From Candidatus Omnitrophota bacterium (lineage in GTDB: Bacteria; Omnitrophota; Omnitrophia; Omnitrophales; Aquincolibacteriaceae), in NCBI GenBank assembly GCA_023819025.1, contig JAMWDC010000112.1:1-6933 (forward strand): 6,933 nucleotides of DNA, in the 5' to 3' direction. Positions 1-5,685 of this stretch are shown piece after piece. Positions within the stretch are counted from its first letter, which is position 1, and each line of letters starts with the position of its first letter. The translations under genes were made by a program, and so were the position numbers. Below the pieces are notes generated by a model, which was given only the letters and a program-made list of their open reading frames with translations, was not told the DNA's origin and ran no database searches.

Positions 1-434
1 CAGAATACATTTCAAGAGCACCTGATATGAATTTGTGTGTTAGATCTAAATATGCTAAAAAAGTGAGATTTGATGAAAGATTTATTTGGGCATGGGAAAC
101 CGACTTTGGTTATAGATTAACAAGATTAGGTAAGATGAAATATGTGCCAGATGCAATTGTTTATCACAAGGTACCGATTGAACGGATGAATGTTCGTTAT
201 TTGAGACACTGGCGGTTTAATAAAGGTCGATCATCGTTTCAGGAATCCTGTGCTGGTCGCAGGCATTTGCCGCAACCTTGGCTTTTAAAAGAGTGTATTC
301 TTTCCGGCATGAGTGCAATCAACAACCGTTTCCTCGGGAAGGAAGAATCCTGGATTGAAAATGAACTACAGTTTTGGACGCAGTTGGGTCAGATCGCTGG
401 CGGGTTATGTCCCAAAAAGCAGGTGCCGCGATGA
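1..434 (+). CDS. GT2 family glycosyltransferase, C-terminal part (5' end outside window)
   Basis: The reading frame is open from base 3, so this is the 3' part of a longer gene; 143 residues are visible. Near the start it has the late part of a GT-A fold glycosyltransferase: N-L-C-V-R, then FDERF, then WETDFGYRL. The last corresponds to the family's (E/D)-x-D-L-x-x-R-L motif around the catalytic-base region. PDAIVYHKV follows, like the usual P-x-A-x-V-x-H. The remaining ~85 residues are a basic and hydrophobic tail typical of rhamnosyltransferase-like GT2 enzymes. The family transfers a sugar from a nucleotide donor, at the cytoplasmic membrane face, to a growing polysaccharide; the sugar cannot be told from sequence. 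Its stop overlaps the next start (ATGA, 431-434), so the two genes form an operon. Base composition changes within the gene: 60 of 180 bases are G or C in 1-180, against 87 of 180 in 241-420. Confidence 0.85.
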   Translation, partial: EYISRAPDMNLCVRSKYAKKVRFDERFIWAWETDFGYRLTRLGKMKYVPDAIVYHKVPIERMNVRYLRHWRFNKGRSSFQESCAGRRHLPQPWLLKECILSGMSAINNRFLGKEESWIENELQFWTQLGQIAGGLCPKKQVPR

Positions 435-1387
435 TTTCTTTCGTCAGTATCGTTATTCCGACACAGAATCGCTCGACGCTTCTAATGGCGGCGCTGCGCA
501 GTCTTTTATCTCAGTCCTATCGAGAATGGGAAGCACTTGTTGTTGATGACGACTCCAGCGATGGTACGGCCGACCATGTCGCTGCGTTTACCTCGAAAGA
601 TCCCCGTATACGTTACTTTCGACAAGAACGCGGTGGTGTTTCAAAGGCACGTAACCTAGCCTTGCAGAAAGCGGTGGGACAATACATTGCCTTTCTTGAT
701 GACGATGATGAGTATCTGCCGGATAAATTGGCAGTTCAGGTTAACTATTTGAATTCGCGCCCCGAAATCGGCTTCATCTATGGCCAAACCGAAATCATCG
801 ATAAAGACGGTAAATTTTTATACCTTGATCCGAAGGTGCCCGTCTATAACTATCGGGAGCTATTCGAAAGGAGTGCAATCAGAATCCAAACTGTGATGTG
901 TCGCCGGGAATGTTTCGATAAAGCTGGTTTATTTGATGAGGCTTTAACGATCGGTGAAGACTATGATCTTTGGTTGAGAATGGCGCGCCATTTTAAATTT
1001 GCTTTTATCGAAAAGCCGCTGGTGCGCATGCGGTTCCACGGCCAGAACACCTGCAATAATTACATCAGTTTATTTTCTCAGCGCATTAAACTATTAAAGA
1101 AGGTGAAAGCGGAAGCTGAATTCGGGATTACATTTTGGTTCCGGCAAAGAAGGATCGCCGAAAATTACTACCGGCTGGGACGCCTTTATCGGGATGAAAA
1201 AAAGTATTTGAAGGCGGCCAGATACTTTGCGATGGCATGTTGTAGTTATCCCGTCATTGGTGTAATTATGGCGGAACTAAACCCGAGTTTTCGCAATGTA
1301 TTTCGCTTTTCGCTGATCAAACCTTACTTTGCTATTTTATATTGTTTGTGGAGAGCCATCACAACGCCAATCAAAGGCAGTGAATAA
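431..1387 (+). CDS. GT2 family glycosyltransferase with TPR-like C-terminus
   Basis: A complete 318-residue GT-A glycosyltransferase. SIVIPTQNRS opens the nucleotide-binding fold (6-15), followed by VDDDSSDGT (38-46), GVSKARNLAL (69-78), FLDDDDE with the metal-binding D-x-D (88-94) and FDEALTIGEDYDLWLRM with the catalytic ED (168-184). Residues about 240-275 (RIAENYYRLG through AARYFAMAC) resemble a single tetratricopeptide hairpin, a common tail in this family. I chose the ATG at 431 because the fold begins right after it, AGGTG (420-424) lies 6 bases upstream, and it makes an ATGA overlap with the previous gene. The ATGs at 374 and 407 would add 19 or 8 residues with no family match. The likely role is sugar transfer onto a lipid-linked surface glycan in the cytoplasm; donor and acceptor are unknown. 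No terminator hairpin with a T-run is visible after the stop. Confidence 0.9.
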   Translation: MISFVSIVIPTQNRSTLLMAALRSLLSQSYREWEALVVDDDSSDGTADHVAAFTSKDPRIRYFRQERGGVSKARNLALQKAVGQYIAFLDDDDEYLPDKLAVQVNYLNSRPEIGFIYGQTEIIDKDGKFLYLDPKVPVYNYRELFERSAIRIQTVMCRRECFDKAGLFDEALTIGEDYDLWLRMARHFKFAFIEKPLVRMRFHGQNTCNNYISLFSQRIKLLKKVKAEAEFGITFWFRQRRIAENYYRLGRLYRDEKKYLKAARYFAMACCSYPVIGVIMAELNPSFRNVFRFSLIKPYFAILYCLWRAITTPIKGSE

Positions 1388-1396
1388 CCGCACTAA

Positions 1397-1735
1397 CCGG
1401 GCGGCGTACCCGAACTCATCGAGGATGGAAAGTCTGGTTACTTAATACCCGTGGGTGATGCCGATGCCATAGCCCTTGGTGCACAGGAAGAAGGTAACGG
1501 ACGAACAATTTTTCGGATTCCTATCTGGGTGATCAGACTTTTCTTTGAACTTCATTGGGAGGCTTTGCGCTGTTGGCTGCAAGGGAAAAAAGACGAAGCA
1601 CTTTGGCATTGGCTTAGGCGATATTTCTATTTGGGCACCATGTTTTACTGCTTTCAAGATTGGCTCTTCCGCCGGCCCAAAACACATCTGCGCCCGAGAA
1701 TTTACGCAAGGAAGCGTGAAGCTGAGATCGAGTAG
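1397..1735 (+). pseudogene. Chimeric glycosyltransferase relic (GT4 C-terminal motif joined to a GT2-like tail)
   Basis: The frame opens straight after a TAA (1394-1396) with no start codon before GGVPELIEDG (1400-1429) and GYLIPVGDADAIA (1436-1474). Together these are the donor-phosphate and ribose-binding signature near the end of GT4 (GT-B) glycosyltransferases. A GT4 protein would continue with a helix ending in a short tail. Here it changes after about 1475 to GRTIFRIPIW, ELHWEALRCWL and RRYFYLGTMFYC, which resembles the tail of GT2 rhamnosyltransferase-like proteins, including the gene at 1-434. The last 34 bases are antisense to the end of the ATPase gene. This looks like the product of a deletion that fused remnants of two lost glycosyltransferase genes. 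A GTG at 1453 minus 2 (1451) could start a 94-residue peptide but has no function I can assign. The GT4 part is clear; the GT2 assignment is less certain. Confidence 0.6.
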
Positions 1736-2916
1736 CTCGATTTCGCGGTCATCTTTGCCACGCCTTCCTGGCGGCAGATTTGGACAAACGGGAGGGCGCC
1801 CAGCATTGCCTGAATCTTATGGTGATGTCCTGCCGGTGGTGAGTCTGCGAGCTTGGCTTCCATGAGGAGCCACGGTTTCTGGTTTTTGACAATCAGGAAA
1901 TCCGTTTCTTCCTTTTGCTTGGTGCGGATGTAAAACAGCCGGAATGAATCCGCCGAGGCCTCGGACCAGAGGGAGAGCTGGGTCATAAGCTCCACGGCGA
2001 CAAAATTTTCAAATCGTTTTGCCTCATCGCGGCTTTTCGTCCAGTCATATAGGTAGCATTTGGGTGCTTTGACAAGAGCACGTTTGATATTTTGGAAATA
2101 CGGATGCACTTTAAAAGCAAGATAAAAGTCTTCGAGCCTTTTGAGGTATTGCTTGATGGTTGGCGGGCTCAGAGACAGATGCGCAGCCAGCGATGATTCA
2201 GAAATCGGACTGCCGGTCATTTCAGGTAAAAGGTTGTAAAGATCGTAAAGATGTTCTCGGTCGATGATGCGGGTGAGGGCGCCGATATCTTCTTTAATCA
2301 CGGTATCGGTGTAATCCCGGGACCATTTTGCTAGAAAAGTTTTGGATTGCTTGACGAAAGGTTCAGGGAATCCCCCAAATTCAAGCAAGTCGGATAAGTC
2401 GCTTGGCGCCGCCTTTGTCCTTGAAAGTTTCGTTTGGACGAATTCAGCCGCGGACAGAGATCCATAGGGGATGACGGCGTTTGGATTAACAAGTTCCGCA
2501 AAGGAGAGAGGAAAGAGGTGGAAGGTAAAATAACGACCTGAAAGAGCATCGCCGGCCTTGCGAAAGATATCCATTTTGGAAGAACCCGTGACCACAAACT
2601 GATAGTGTTCGGAGCTGGCATCAAAGATGGCCTTGAGGGTATTCTTCCATTTTGGAATTTTGTGGATTTCATCGAAGCAGACCCATTGCTTTTTTTGGGT
2701 CGGAGGGCTGTCCTGGGTAAAGAAAAGTTCGTTTTCTTTGTATCGGTTCCGGACGGTGCGCAGGTCCCACAAATAGTAAAGATTCGACGCGTGTTCGGCG
2801 GTCAACTTCGCTTTGGCCAGCGTCGTTTTCCCCGATTGCCGGGGCCCGATGATGAACCGCATTTGCCGGCCCCACTGGGATGAAAAGGCTAAGGCATAGA
2901 GGGTGCGCTCAATCAT
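1702..2916 (-). CDS. AAA+ ATPase, AAA_14/DUF4143 type (COG1373-like), copy 1
   Basis: A 404-residue protein. Walker A is GPRQSGKTTL (24-33), Walker B is VCFDEIHK (79-86), the sensor-1 strand is FVVTGSS (107-113), and SGRYF (126-130) carries a conserved arginine. Residues about 233-270 form a winged helix (SLAAHLSLS, TIKQYLKRLEDFYL). The C-terminal DUF4143 part has FENFVAVEL (302-310), ETDFLIV (337-343) and LMEAK (351-355). That E...D...E-x-K pattern is of the PD-(D/E)xK nuclease fold. Proteins of this family are widespread and often multicopy in one genome; their function is not established, and mobile-element or stress roles have been suggested. The ATG at 2916 is chosen because homologues start just before this point and a promoter ends 6 bases upstream. 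The frame is open upstream to 3075, but those residues are repeat DNA. SASRFLA is a typical family ending, so the gene appears intact. Confidence 0.88.
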   Translation of the reverse strand: MIERTLYALAFSSQWGRQMRFIIGPRQSGKTTLAKAKLTAEHASNLYYLWDLRTVRNRYKENELFFTQDSPPTQKKQWVCFDEIHKIPKWKNTLKAIFDASSEHYQFVVTGSSKMDIFRKAGDALSGRYFTFHLFPLSFAELVNPNAVIPYGSLSAAEFVQTKLSRTKAAPSDLSDLLEFGGFPEPFVKQSKTFLAKWSRDYTDTVIKEDIGALTRIIDREHLYDLYNLLPEMTGSPISESSLAAHLSLSPPTIKQYLKRLEDFYLAFKVHPYFQNIKRALVKAPKCYLYDWTKSRDEAKRFENFVAVELMTQLSLWSEASADSFRLFYIRTKQKEETDFLIVKNQKPWLLMEAKLADSPPAGHHHKIQAMLGALPFVQICRQEGVAKMTAKSSYSISASRFLA

Positions 2917-2922
2917 GATGAA

Positions 2923-2951
2923 AATATAATGTATGCCTTTAAAAAAGTCAA
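2923..2951 (-). promoter_or_regulatory. Promoter P1 of ATPase copy 1, predicted leaderless
   Basis: On the minus strand TTGACT (2951-2946), a spacer of exactly 17 bases, and TATATT (2928-2923). Only six bases (TTCATC) separate the -10 box from the ATG at 2916, so the usual +1 falls on the A of the start codon. There is no Shine-Dalgarno sequence, which fits a leaderless mRNA. Confidence 0.7.
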
Positions 2952-2954
2952 ACC

Positions 2955-2985
2955 ATTTTAAAGGATCCTTTGAAATAGTCAAACC
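2955..2985 (-). promoter_or_regulatory. Second upstream promoter P1' with palindrome in its spacer
   Basis: A second GGTTTGACT (minus strand, 2985-2977) repeats the one at 2954-2946, 31 bases away. With TAAAAT (2960-2955) it forms TTGACT-N16-TAAAAT. Its spacer contains the perfect 12-base palindrome AAAGGATCCTTT (2960-2971), a possible operator. Transcripts from here would have a leader of about 30 bases with no clear Shine-Dalgarno site. The -10 box is adjacent to the -35 box of P1, so a regulator bound here could affect both. Confidence 0.4.
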
Positions 2986-3067
2986 GCTAAGCCACTGCAC
3001 GCCGTTCGGGGGGGTTAGTTCAGACTTGAGAGGGGACAGACCCCAGGGGCGACAGGCCGGCGGCATA

Positions 3068-3142
3068 AGACTCAAGACTACCGACTCAAGACCGGAGGGG
3101 CGAAAGCAAAGAGACGGAAAGCAGGTGTCAGGTGCCAGGGGG
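3068..3142. repeat. Dispersed intergenic repeat, copy A, with period-7 arrays
   Basis: Bases 3068-3127 match 4630-4689 at 56 of 60 positions by direct reading. It begins with four 7-base units (AGACTCA, AGACTAC, CGACTCA, AGACCGG). A constant block follows (starting AGGGGCGAAAGCAAAGAGAC), then three units CAGGTGT, CAGGTGC and CAGGGGG (3122-3142). It lies between the 5' end of ATPase copy 1 and the 3' end of copy 2. No convincing coding sequence covers 2917-3274. Confidence 0.8.
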
Positions 3143-3172
3143 CGGAGGCACGGGGAAATACAGTGGCGAGAT

Positions 3173-3200
3173 GTAAGAAGTAAGAAACAAGAAAAAACAA
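3173..3200. repeat. Short A-rich period-7 array
   Basis: Four consecutive 7-base units GTAAGAA, GTAAGAA, ACAAGAA, AAAACAA. The motif differs from the AGACTNA and CAGGTGN arrays nearby but the period is the same. No counterpart was seen in the other two spacers. Confidence 0.55.
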
Positions 3201-3274
3201 AATTTTCGCCGTTTCTGACTTCGGAGATCTGACCCCCTGATTCCTGTATCCAGCCGCGGTACGCGGATCGTGAT

Positions 3275-4477
3275 TTAGACGACGAAGGCGAAATCGGCTG
3301 AGGGTTGGCGTAAAAAAACTTCCAGAGGCAGAAAGTGAATCTTGCACTGATTCATTCCGAAAACGCCGTCGCGATCTTCATTAATGACCACGGCCTGCTT
3401 GACGTTGGGATATCGCAGCAGAAAACGTTTGAGGCCCAGCGGTATCTCTAAAGCCGTCAGTTTGCTCTTGACTTCAATCGGCAGGGGTTTTCGATCTTTG
3501 AGGAGAATGAAGTCAACTTCGGAACCGTCTTTGGTTCTCCAGAATTTGATTTCCATATTAGGGGCAAGCGAATTTTTTATTTTTAAGAAGACCACGCTTT
3601 CTAAAAGAGTGCCCTTATCCGGGCGTCCCGGCGGCGCCGAGAAATCTTTGAGCAGGGCATTCCGGATCCCCAGGTCATACAAGTAGGTTTTGAAGGATTT
3701 TTTGAGTTCGTTGCCGAGGTTCGTCGAATAACTGTACAGGCGAAAGTTCACAAACGTTTGCTCCAAAATATCGAGATAACGGTTTAGGGCTTTTGAACTT
3801 AATCCAATTTCATTGGCGAGTGCATTCACAGAGATGAGGGAACCCTGATGTTCGGCCAGGAGATAAAGAAGGTGGTTGAAGGCCCGGATGTTCTCTTCTT
3901 TGATGAGGGATTTGATATCTTTGAGAATAAAGGCGCTTAAAAGTTCGGCGAGGATGATTTGTTTTTTATCCGCCGAAGGCGTATGGGTCAAAGCCGGCAT
4001 GCCCCCGAAACACAAGTAGTCATCCAGGCTGAAATCGGGAAAACTATTTATGATTTCGCGAAACTCAAGCGGATAAAGCCTAAAAAGCCGCCTGCGGCCG
4101 GCAAGGCTCTCTTTCAAGTGCTTATGGATCTCCAGAGATGAAGACCCGGTACAGATCAGTTTGATACGGCGGTCGGAATCGTAGATGGCCTTGAAGATTT
4201 TAGAGGCATTTTGGATGTATTGAAATTCATCGATAAAGATCAGATTACCCGATTGCCTGATTTTCTGGATGATTTGGGTGTCCGGACGGTTAAAGTCGGC
4301 CAAGACCTGGGGCTGTTCGAGGTCAAAAAAAGCTGTTTTAAAACCCCGGCCCCTAGCGTAGGTTTCAAGCTCTTTGAGGAGGGTCGTTTTACCGACTTGC
4401 CGGGGTCCCAAGAGAATATCGATTTCCGGTTCGGTCAGTTCTTTCTGTAACTCATGGTAGATCAACCGAGTTATCAT
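3275..4477 (-). CDS. AAA+ ATPase, AAA_14/DUF4143 type (COG1373-like), copy 2
   Basis: A 400-residue protein with the same layout as copy 1 but clearly divergent. Walker A is GPRQVGKTTL (24-33), Walker B is LIFIDEFQ (79-86), sensor 1 is LICTGSSS (107-114), and AGRRRLFRL (126-134) supplies conserved arginines. A winged helix spans about 212-250 (VNALANEIGLSSKALNRYLD). In the C-terminal nuclease-like part I see LLESVVFLKI (291-300, acid E293), SEVDFILL (319-326) and PIEVKSK (333-339), the E...D...E-x-K set of the DUF4143 C-terminal fold. The ATG at 4477 places the family's opening MI-x-R at the start. An ATG at 4516 would run through the promoter. About ten residues at the C-terminus (QPSADFAFVV) extend past the usual ending. 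Whether the nuclease-like site is active is unknown. The two copies share promoter sequence but differ enough in protein to be old paralogues or separate acquisitions. Confidence 0.88.
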   Translation of the reverse strand: MITRLIYHELQKELTEPEIDILLGPRQVGKTTLLKELETYARGRGFKTAFFDLEQPQVLADFNRPDTQIIQKIRQSGNLIFIDEFQYIQNASKIFKAIYDSDRRIKLICTGSSSLEIHKHLKESLAGRRRLFRLYPLEFREIINSFPDFSLDDYLCFGGMPALTHTPSADKKQIILAELLSAFILKDIKSLIKEENIRAFNHLLYLLAEHQGSLISVNALANEIGLSSKALNRYLDILEQTFVNFRLYSYSTNLGNELKKSFKTYLYDLGIRNALLKDFSAPPGRPDKGTLLESVVFLKIKNSLAPNMEIKFWRTKDGSEVDFILLKDRKPLPIEVKSKLTALEIPLGLKRFLLRYPNVKQAVVINEDRDGVFGMNQCKIHFLPLEVFLRQPSADFAFVV

Positions 4478-4487
4478 GGCCGTGACT

Positions 4488-4516
4488 AATTTAACCCAAT
4501 GGGTCAAAAAAGTCAA
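4488..4516 (-). promoter_or_regulatory. Promoter P2 of ATPase copy 2 with inverted repeat in spacer
   Basis: Minus strand TTGACT (4516-4511), a 17-base spacer, TAAATT (4493-4488). Ten bases separate the -10 box from the ATG at 4477, giving a predicted leader of about four bases without a Shine-Dalgarno site. The -35 region GGTTTGACTTTTTT (4519-4506) is identical over 14 bases to that of P1. The spacer carries ACCCA-T-TGGGT (minus strand 4504-4494), a possible operator for an autoregulator. Confidence 0.6.
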
Positions 4517-4540
4517 ACCGCTATCGTTTATGTTACCAGA

Positions 4541-4602
4541 GGCGTTACCCTCGACGGCCCTTTGCCTACGAGCGTGGCAGGAAACACGCTGCCCGTGCCA
4601 GG
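4541..4602. repeat. Dispersed intergenic repeat, second family, copy 1
   Basis: Matches 6348-6409 at 52 of 62 positions by direct reading; the first 21 bases, starting GGCGTTACCCTCGACG, are identical. Within this copy AGCGTG (4571-4576) and CACGCT (4585-4590) form a perfect 6-base stem with an 8-base loop. The equivalent stem in the other copy is imperfect and not compensated, so there is no support for selection on this hairpin. Confidence 0.75.
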
Positions 4603-4629
4603 CTCAGGCTGGGGACGGGAAGAGCGAGA

Positions 4630-4711
4630 AGACTTAAGACTACAGACTCAAGACCGAAGGGGCGAAAGCAAAGAGACGGGAAGCAGGTGGCAGGCGTCAG
4701 GTGACCAGGGG
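4630..4711. repeat. Dispersed intergenic repeat, copy B, with period-7 arrays
   Basis: The counterpart of 3068-3142. Four units AGACTTA, AGACTAC, AGACTCA, AGACCGA (4630-4657), the constant block, then CAGGTGG, CAGGCGT, CAGGTGA (4684-4704) and an offset CCAGGGG. This copy has one more CAGG unit than copy A, as expected if the unit number varies by slippage. It sits in the divergent spacer between ATPase copy 2 and the AbiEii-like gene. Confidence 0.8.
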
Positions 4712-4731
4712 TGGGGGAAAAGAAACGCCAG

Positions 4732-4757
4732 GGATCCTTTACTATGCTGAGGATGAC
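4732..4757 (-). repeat. Widely dispersed GGATCC...GGATGAC repeat fragment
   Basis: On the minus strand this reads GTCATCCTCAGCATAG then TAAAGGATCC. It resembles the short repeat often seen in unrelated bacterial genomes that yields spurious peptides of the VILSxAKDP kind; here the minus-strand frame reads VILSIVKDP. The identification comes from memory of that pattern. Confidence 0.5.
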
Positions 4758-4784
4758 GGTGCAAAGGCGGTGCACCATCCGTCA
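4751..4784. other. Strong hairpin in the divergent spacer
   Basis: GGTGCA (4758-4763), a 7-base loop and TGCACC (4771-4776) form a perfect stem. GGAT (4751-4754) and ATCC (4777-4780) extend it across a 3-base bulge. Alternatively TGACGG (4754-4759) can pair with CCGTCA (4779-4784). No T-run follows on either strand, so an intrinsic terminator is unlikely. It lies about 80 bases upstream of the -35 box of P3. Confidence 0.45.
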
Positions 4785-4848
4785 CTCTTAGCCAATGCAC
4801 AGGAACGGTGAAGAATCTCGCGGTTTCAGGGGGCGAGGTTATCGTGAC

Positions 4849-4889
4849 TTCAAATGTGAGTTGAAATTTATTTTTGCGTAAACTATACT
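4849..4889 (+). promoter_or_regulatory. Promoter P3 of the AbiE-like operon, predicted leaderless, with possible operator
   Basis: TTGAAA (4861-4866), a spacer of exactly 17 bases, and TATACT (4884-4889). Seven bases separate the -10 box from the ATG at 4897, so transcription should start at or one base before the start codon. No Shine-Dalgarno site is present. TTCAA (4849-4853) and TTGAA (4861-4865) form an inverted repeat overlapping the -35 box; AbiEi-type antitoxins are known to repress their own promoter through inverted repeats, so this is a candidate site, but the arms are only five bases. Confidence 0.62.
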
Positions 4890-4896
4890 TCATATT

Positions 4897-5673
4897 ATGC
4901 ATACGCTTGCCGCCTATCGTCCCATGGAAATCCGGGAGGTCTTTCACCTTGAATTTCTCCGCTGGTTCACGCGAAAAATTGAGGCACGGAGTTATTGCCT
5001 GAAAGGGGGCGTGAATTTGAGGTTCTTTTTCAAAAGCATCCGCTATTCGGAAGATATGGATATCGATTTGGCGGGGGTCCGTGCCGAAAAGGTTGCGAAG
5101 ACCGTCATGGAAATTTTGGTGCTCAGGGGTTTTACCGACAGCCTCAAATCGTTTGGCATTGACAAAGTTGTTGCGCCGGACCTTACGAAAGCGAAGCAGA
5201 CCGAAACTACCCAGCGGTTTAAAATTCATCTTTTGACCGCAGGCGGCGAAGATCTCTTTACAAAAATAGAATTTTCACGGCGGGGTTTGAAGGGATCCCC
5301 CGTGGTCGAAGCAGTCTCCGCCGAGATTTTGCGCGCCTATAAAATGGCGCCTTTGCTGGTCTGTCACTATGATGCGGCTTCGGCCGTCGCGCAAAAAGTG
5401 CGTGCCTTGGCCGAACGGACCGTCTTGCAAGCGCGTGATATCTTTGATTTATTTGTCCTCATTTCCCAGTATGAAAAATCAAGGGCGAAACCGCTTGAAA
5501 TAAGCGGGGCCGTCCGTAAAAAGGCCTATGAAAATCTGTTTCTCGTTGATTTTTCTCGTTACCGGGACACCGTGGTTGCTTATCTTGGGGGCGATGAGCA
5601 AAAAACTTACGGTTCCCCCGAAGCATGGGATGAAATCAAACTCAAGACAGCCGGTTTTTTGCAGGCCGGCTAA
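4897..5673 (+). CDS. abiEii: AbiEii-like nucleotidyltransferase toxin
   Basis: A 258-residue protein of the AbiEii/AbiGii (DUF1814-type) nucleotidyltransferase fold. LKGGVNLR (35-42) is the glycine motif, and RYSEDMDIDL (49-58) holds the metal-binding acids of the D-x-D type. TKIEFSRR (122-129) supplies a further acid, QKVRALAER (166-174) the conserved lysine and arginines, and ARDIFDLFVL (179-188) the C-terminal R-D-x-x-D-L motif. All catalytic positions I know for the family are present, so the enzyme should be active. Characterised relatives add nucleotides to tRNA or otherwise block growth and can abort phage infection. The ATG at 4897 is chosen because of the promoter immediately before it. 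It is the first gene of a two-gene operon, 12 bases ahead of its likely antitoxin, which is unusual because AbiE operons normally carry the antitoxin first. Confidence 0.88.
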   Translation: MHTLAAYRPMEIREVFHLEFLRWFTRKIEARSYCLKGGVNLRFFFKSIRYSEDMDIDLAGVRAEKVAKTVMEILVLRGFTDSLKSFGIDKVVAPDLTKAKQTETTQRFKIHLLTAGGEDLFTKIEFSRRGLKGSPVVEAVSAEILRAYKMAPLLVCHYDAASAVAQKVRALAERTVLQARDIFDLFVLISQYEKSRAKPLEISGAVRKKAYENLFLVDFSRYRDTVVAYLGGDEQKTYGSPEAWDEIKLKTAGFLQAG

Positions 5674-5685
5674 GGGACTGCCAGG

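Larger units (their letters stand above)
3032..3236. repeat. Possible element bounded by short inverted repeats (REP/MITE-like)
   Basis: GGGGACAGA (3032-3040) and TCTGACCCC (3228-3236) match as inverted repeats at 8 of 9 positions. The first is itself part of GGGGACAGACCCC (3032-3044). Motifs of the GGGGTCAGACCCC kind recur in repeats mobilised by REP-associated Y1 transposases. The 205-base interior has no gene and contains the 7-mer arrays described separately. I see no target-site duplication, so the limits are uncertain. Confidence 0.3.

Noticed and set aside
1724..1744. Hairpin ATCGAG-TAG-CTCGAT at the tail-to-tail end of the relic and ATPase copy 1 as a bidirectional terminator.
   Set aside because: The stem is short, lies inside the ATPase coding end, and no T-run follows on either strand.
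2917..3075. An N-terminal extension of ATPase copy 1 by 53 residues.
   Set aside because: The added residues are encoded by promoter and repeat DNA, have no family match, and start upstream of the P1 promoter.
3254..3266. CCGCG-GTA-CGCGG hairpin as terminator of ATPase copy 2.
   Set aside because: Only five base pairs and no U-run on the minus-strand transcript.
3068..4711. The regular repeats as a CRISPR array.
   Set aside because: The units are 7 bases long and contiguous, with no unique spacers of constant length and no cas genes nearby.
4541..4729. GGCGTT (4541-4546) and AACGCC (4724-4729) as terminal inverted repeats of an element.
   Set aside because: Only six bases match, the flanks do not extend the match, and the other repeat copy lacks an equivalent right end.
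4648..5229. A 193-codon minus-strand frame across the start of the AbiEii-like gene.
   Set aside because: It is antisense to a well supported gene, its end is repeat DNA, and the peptide has no recognisable domain.
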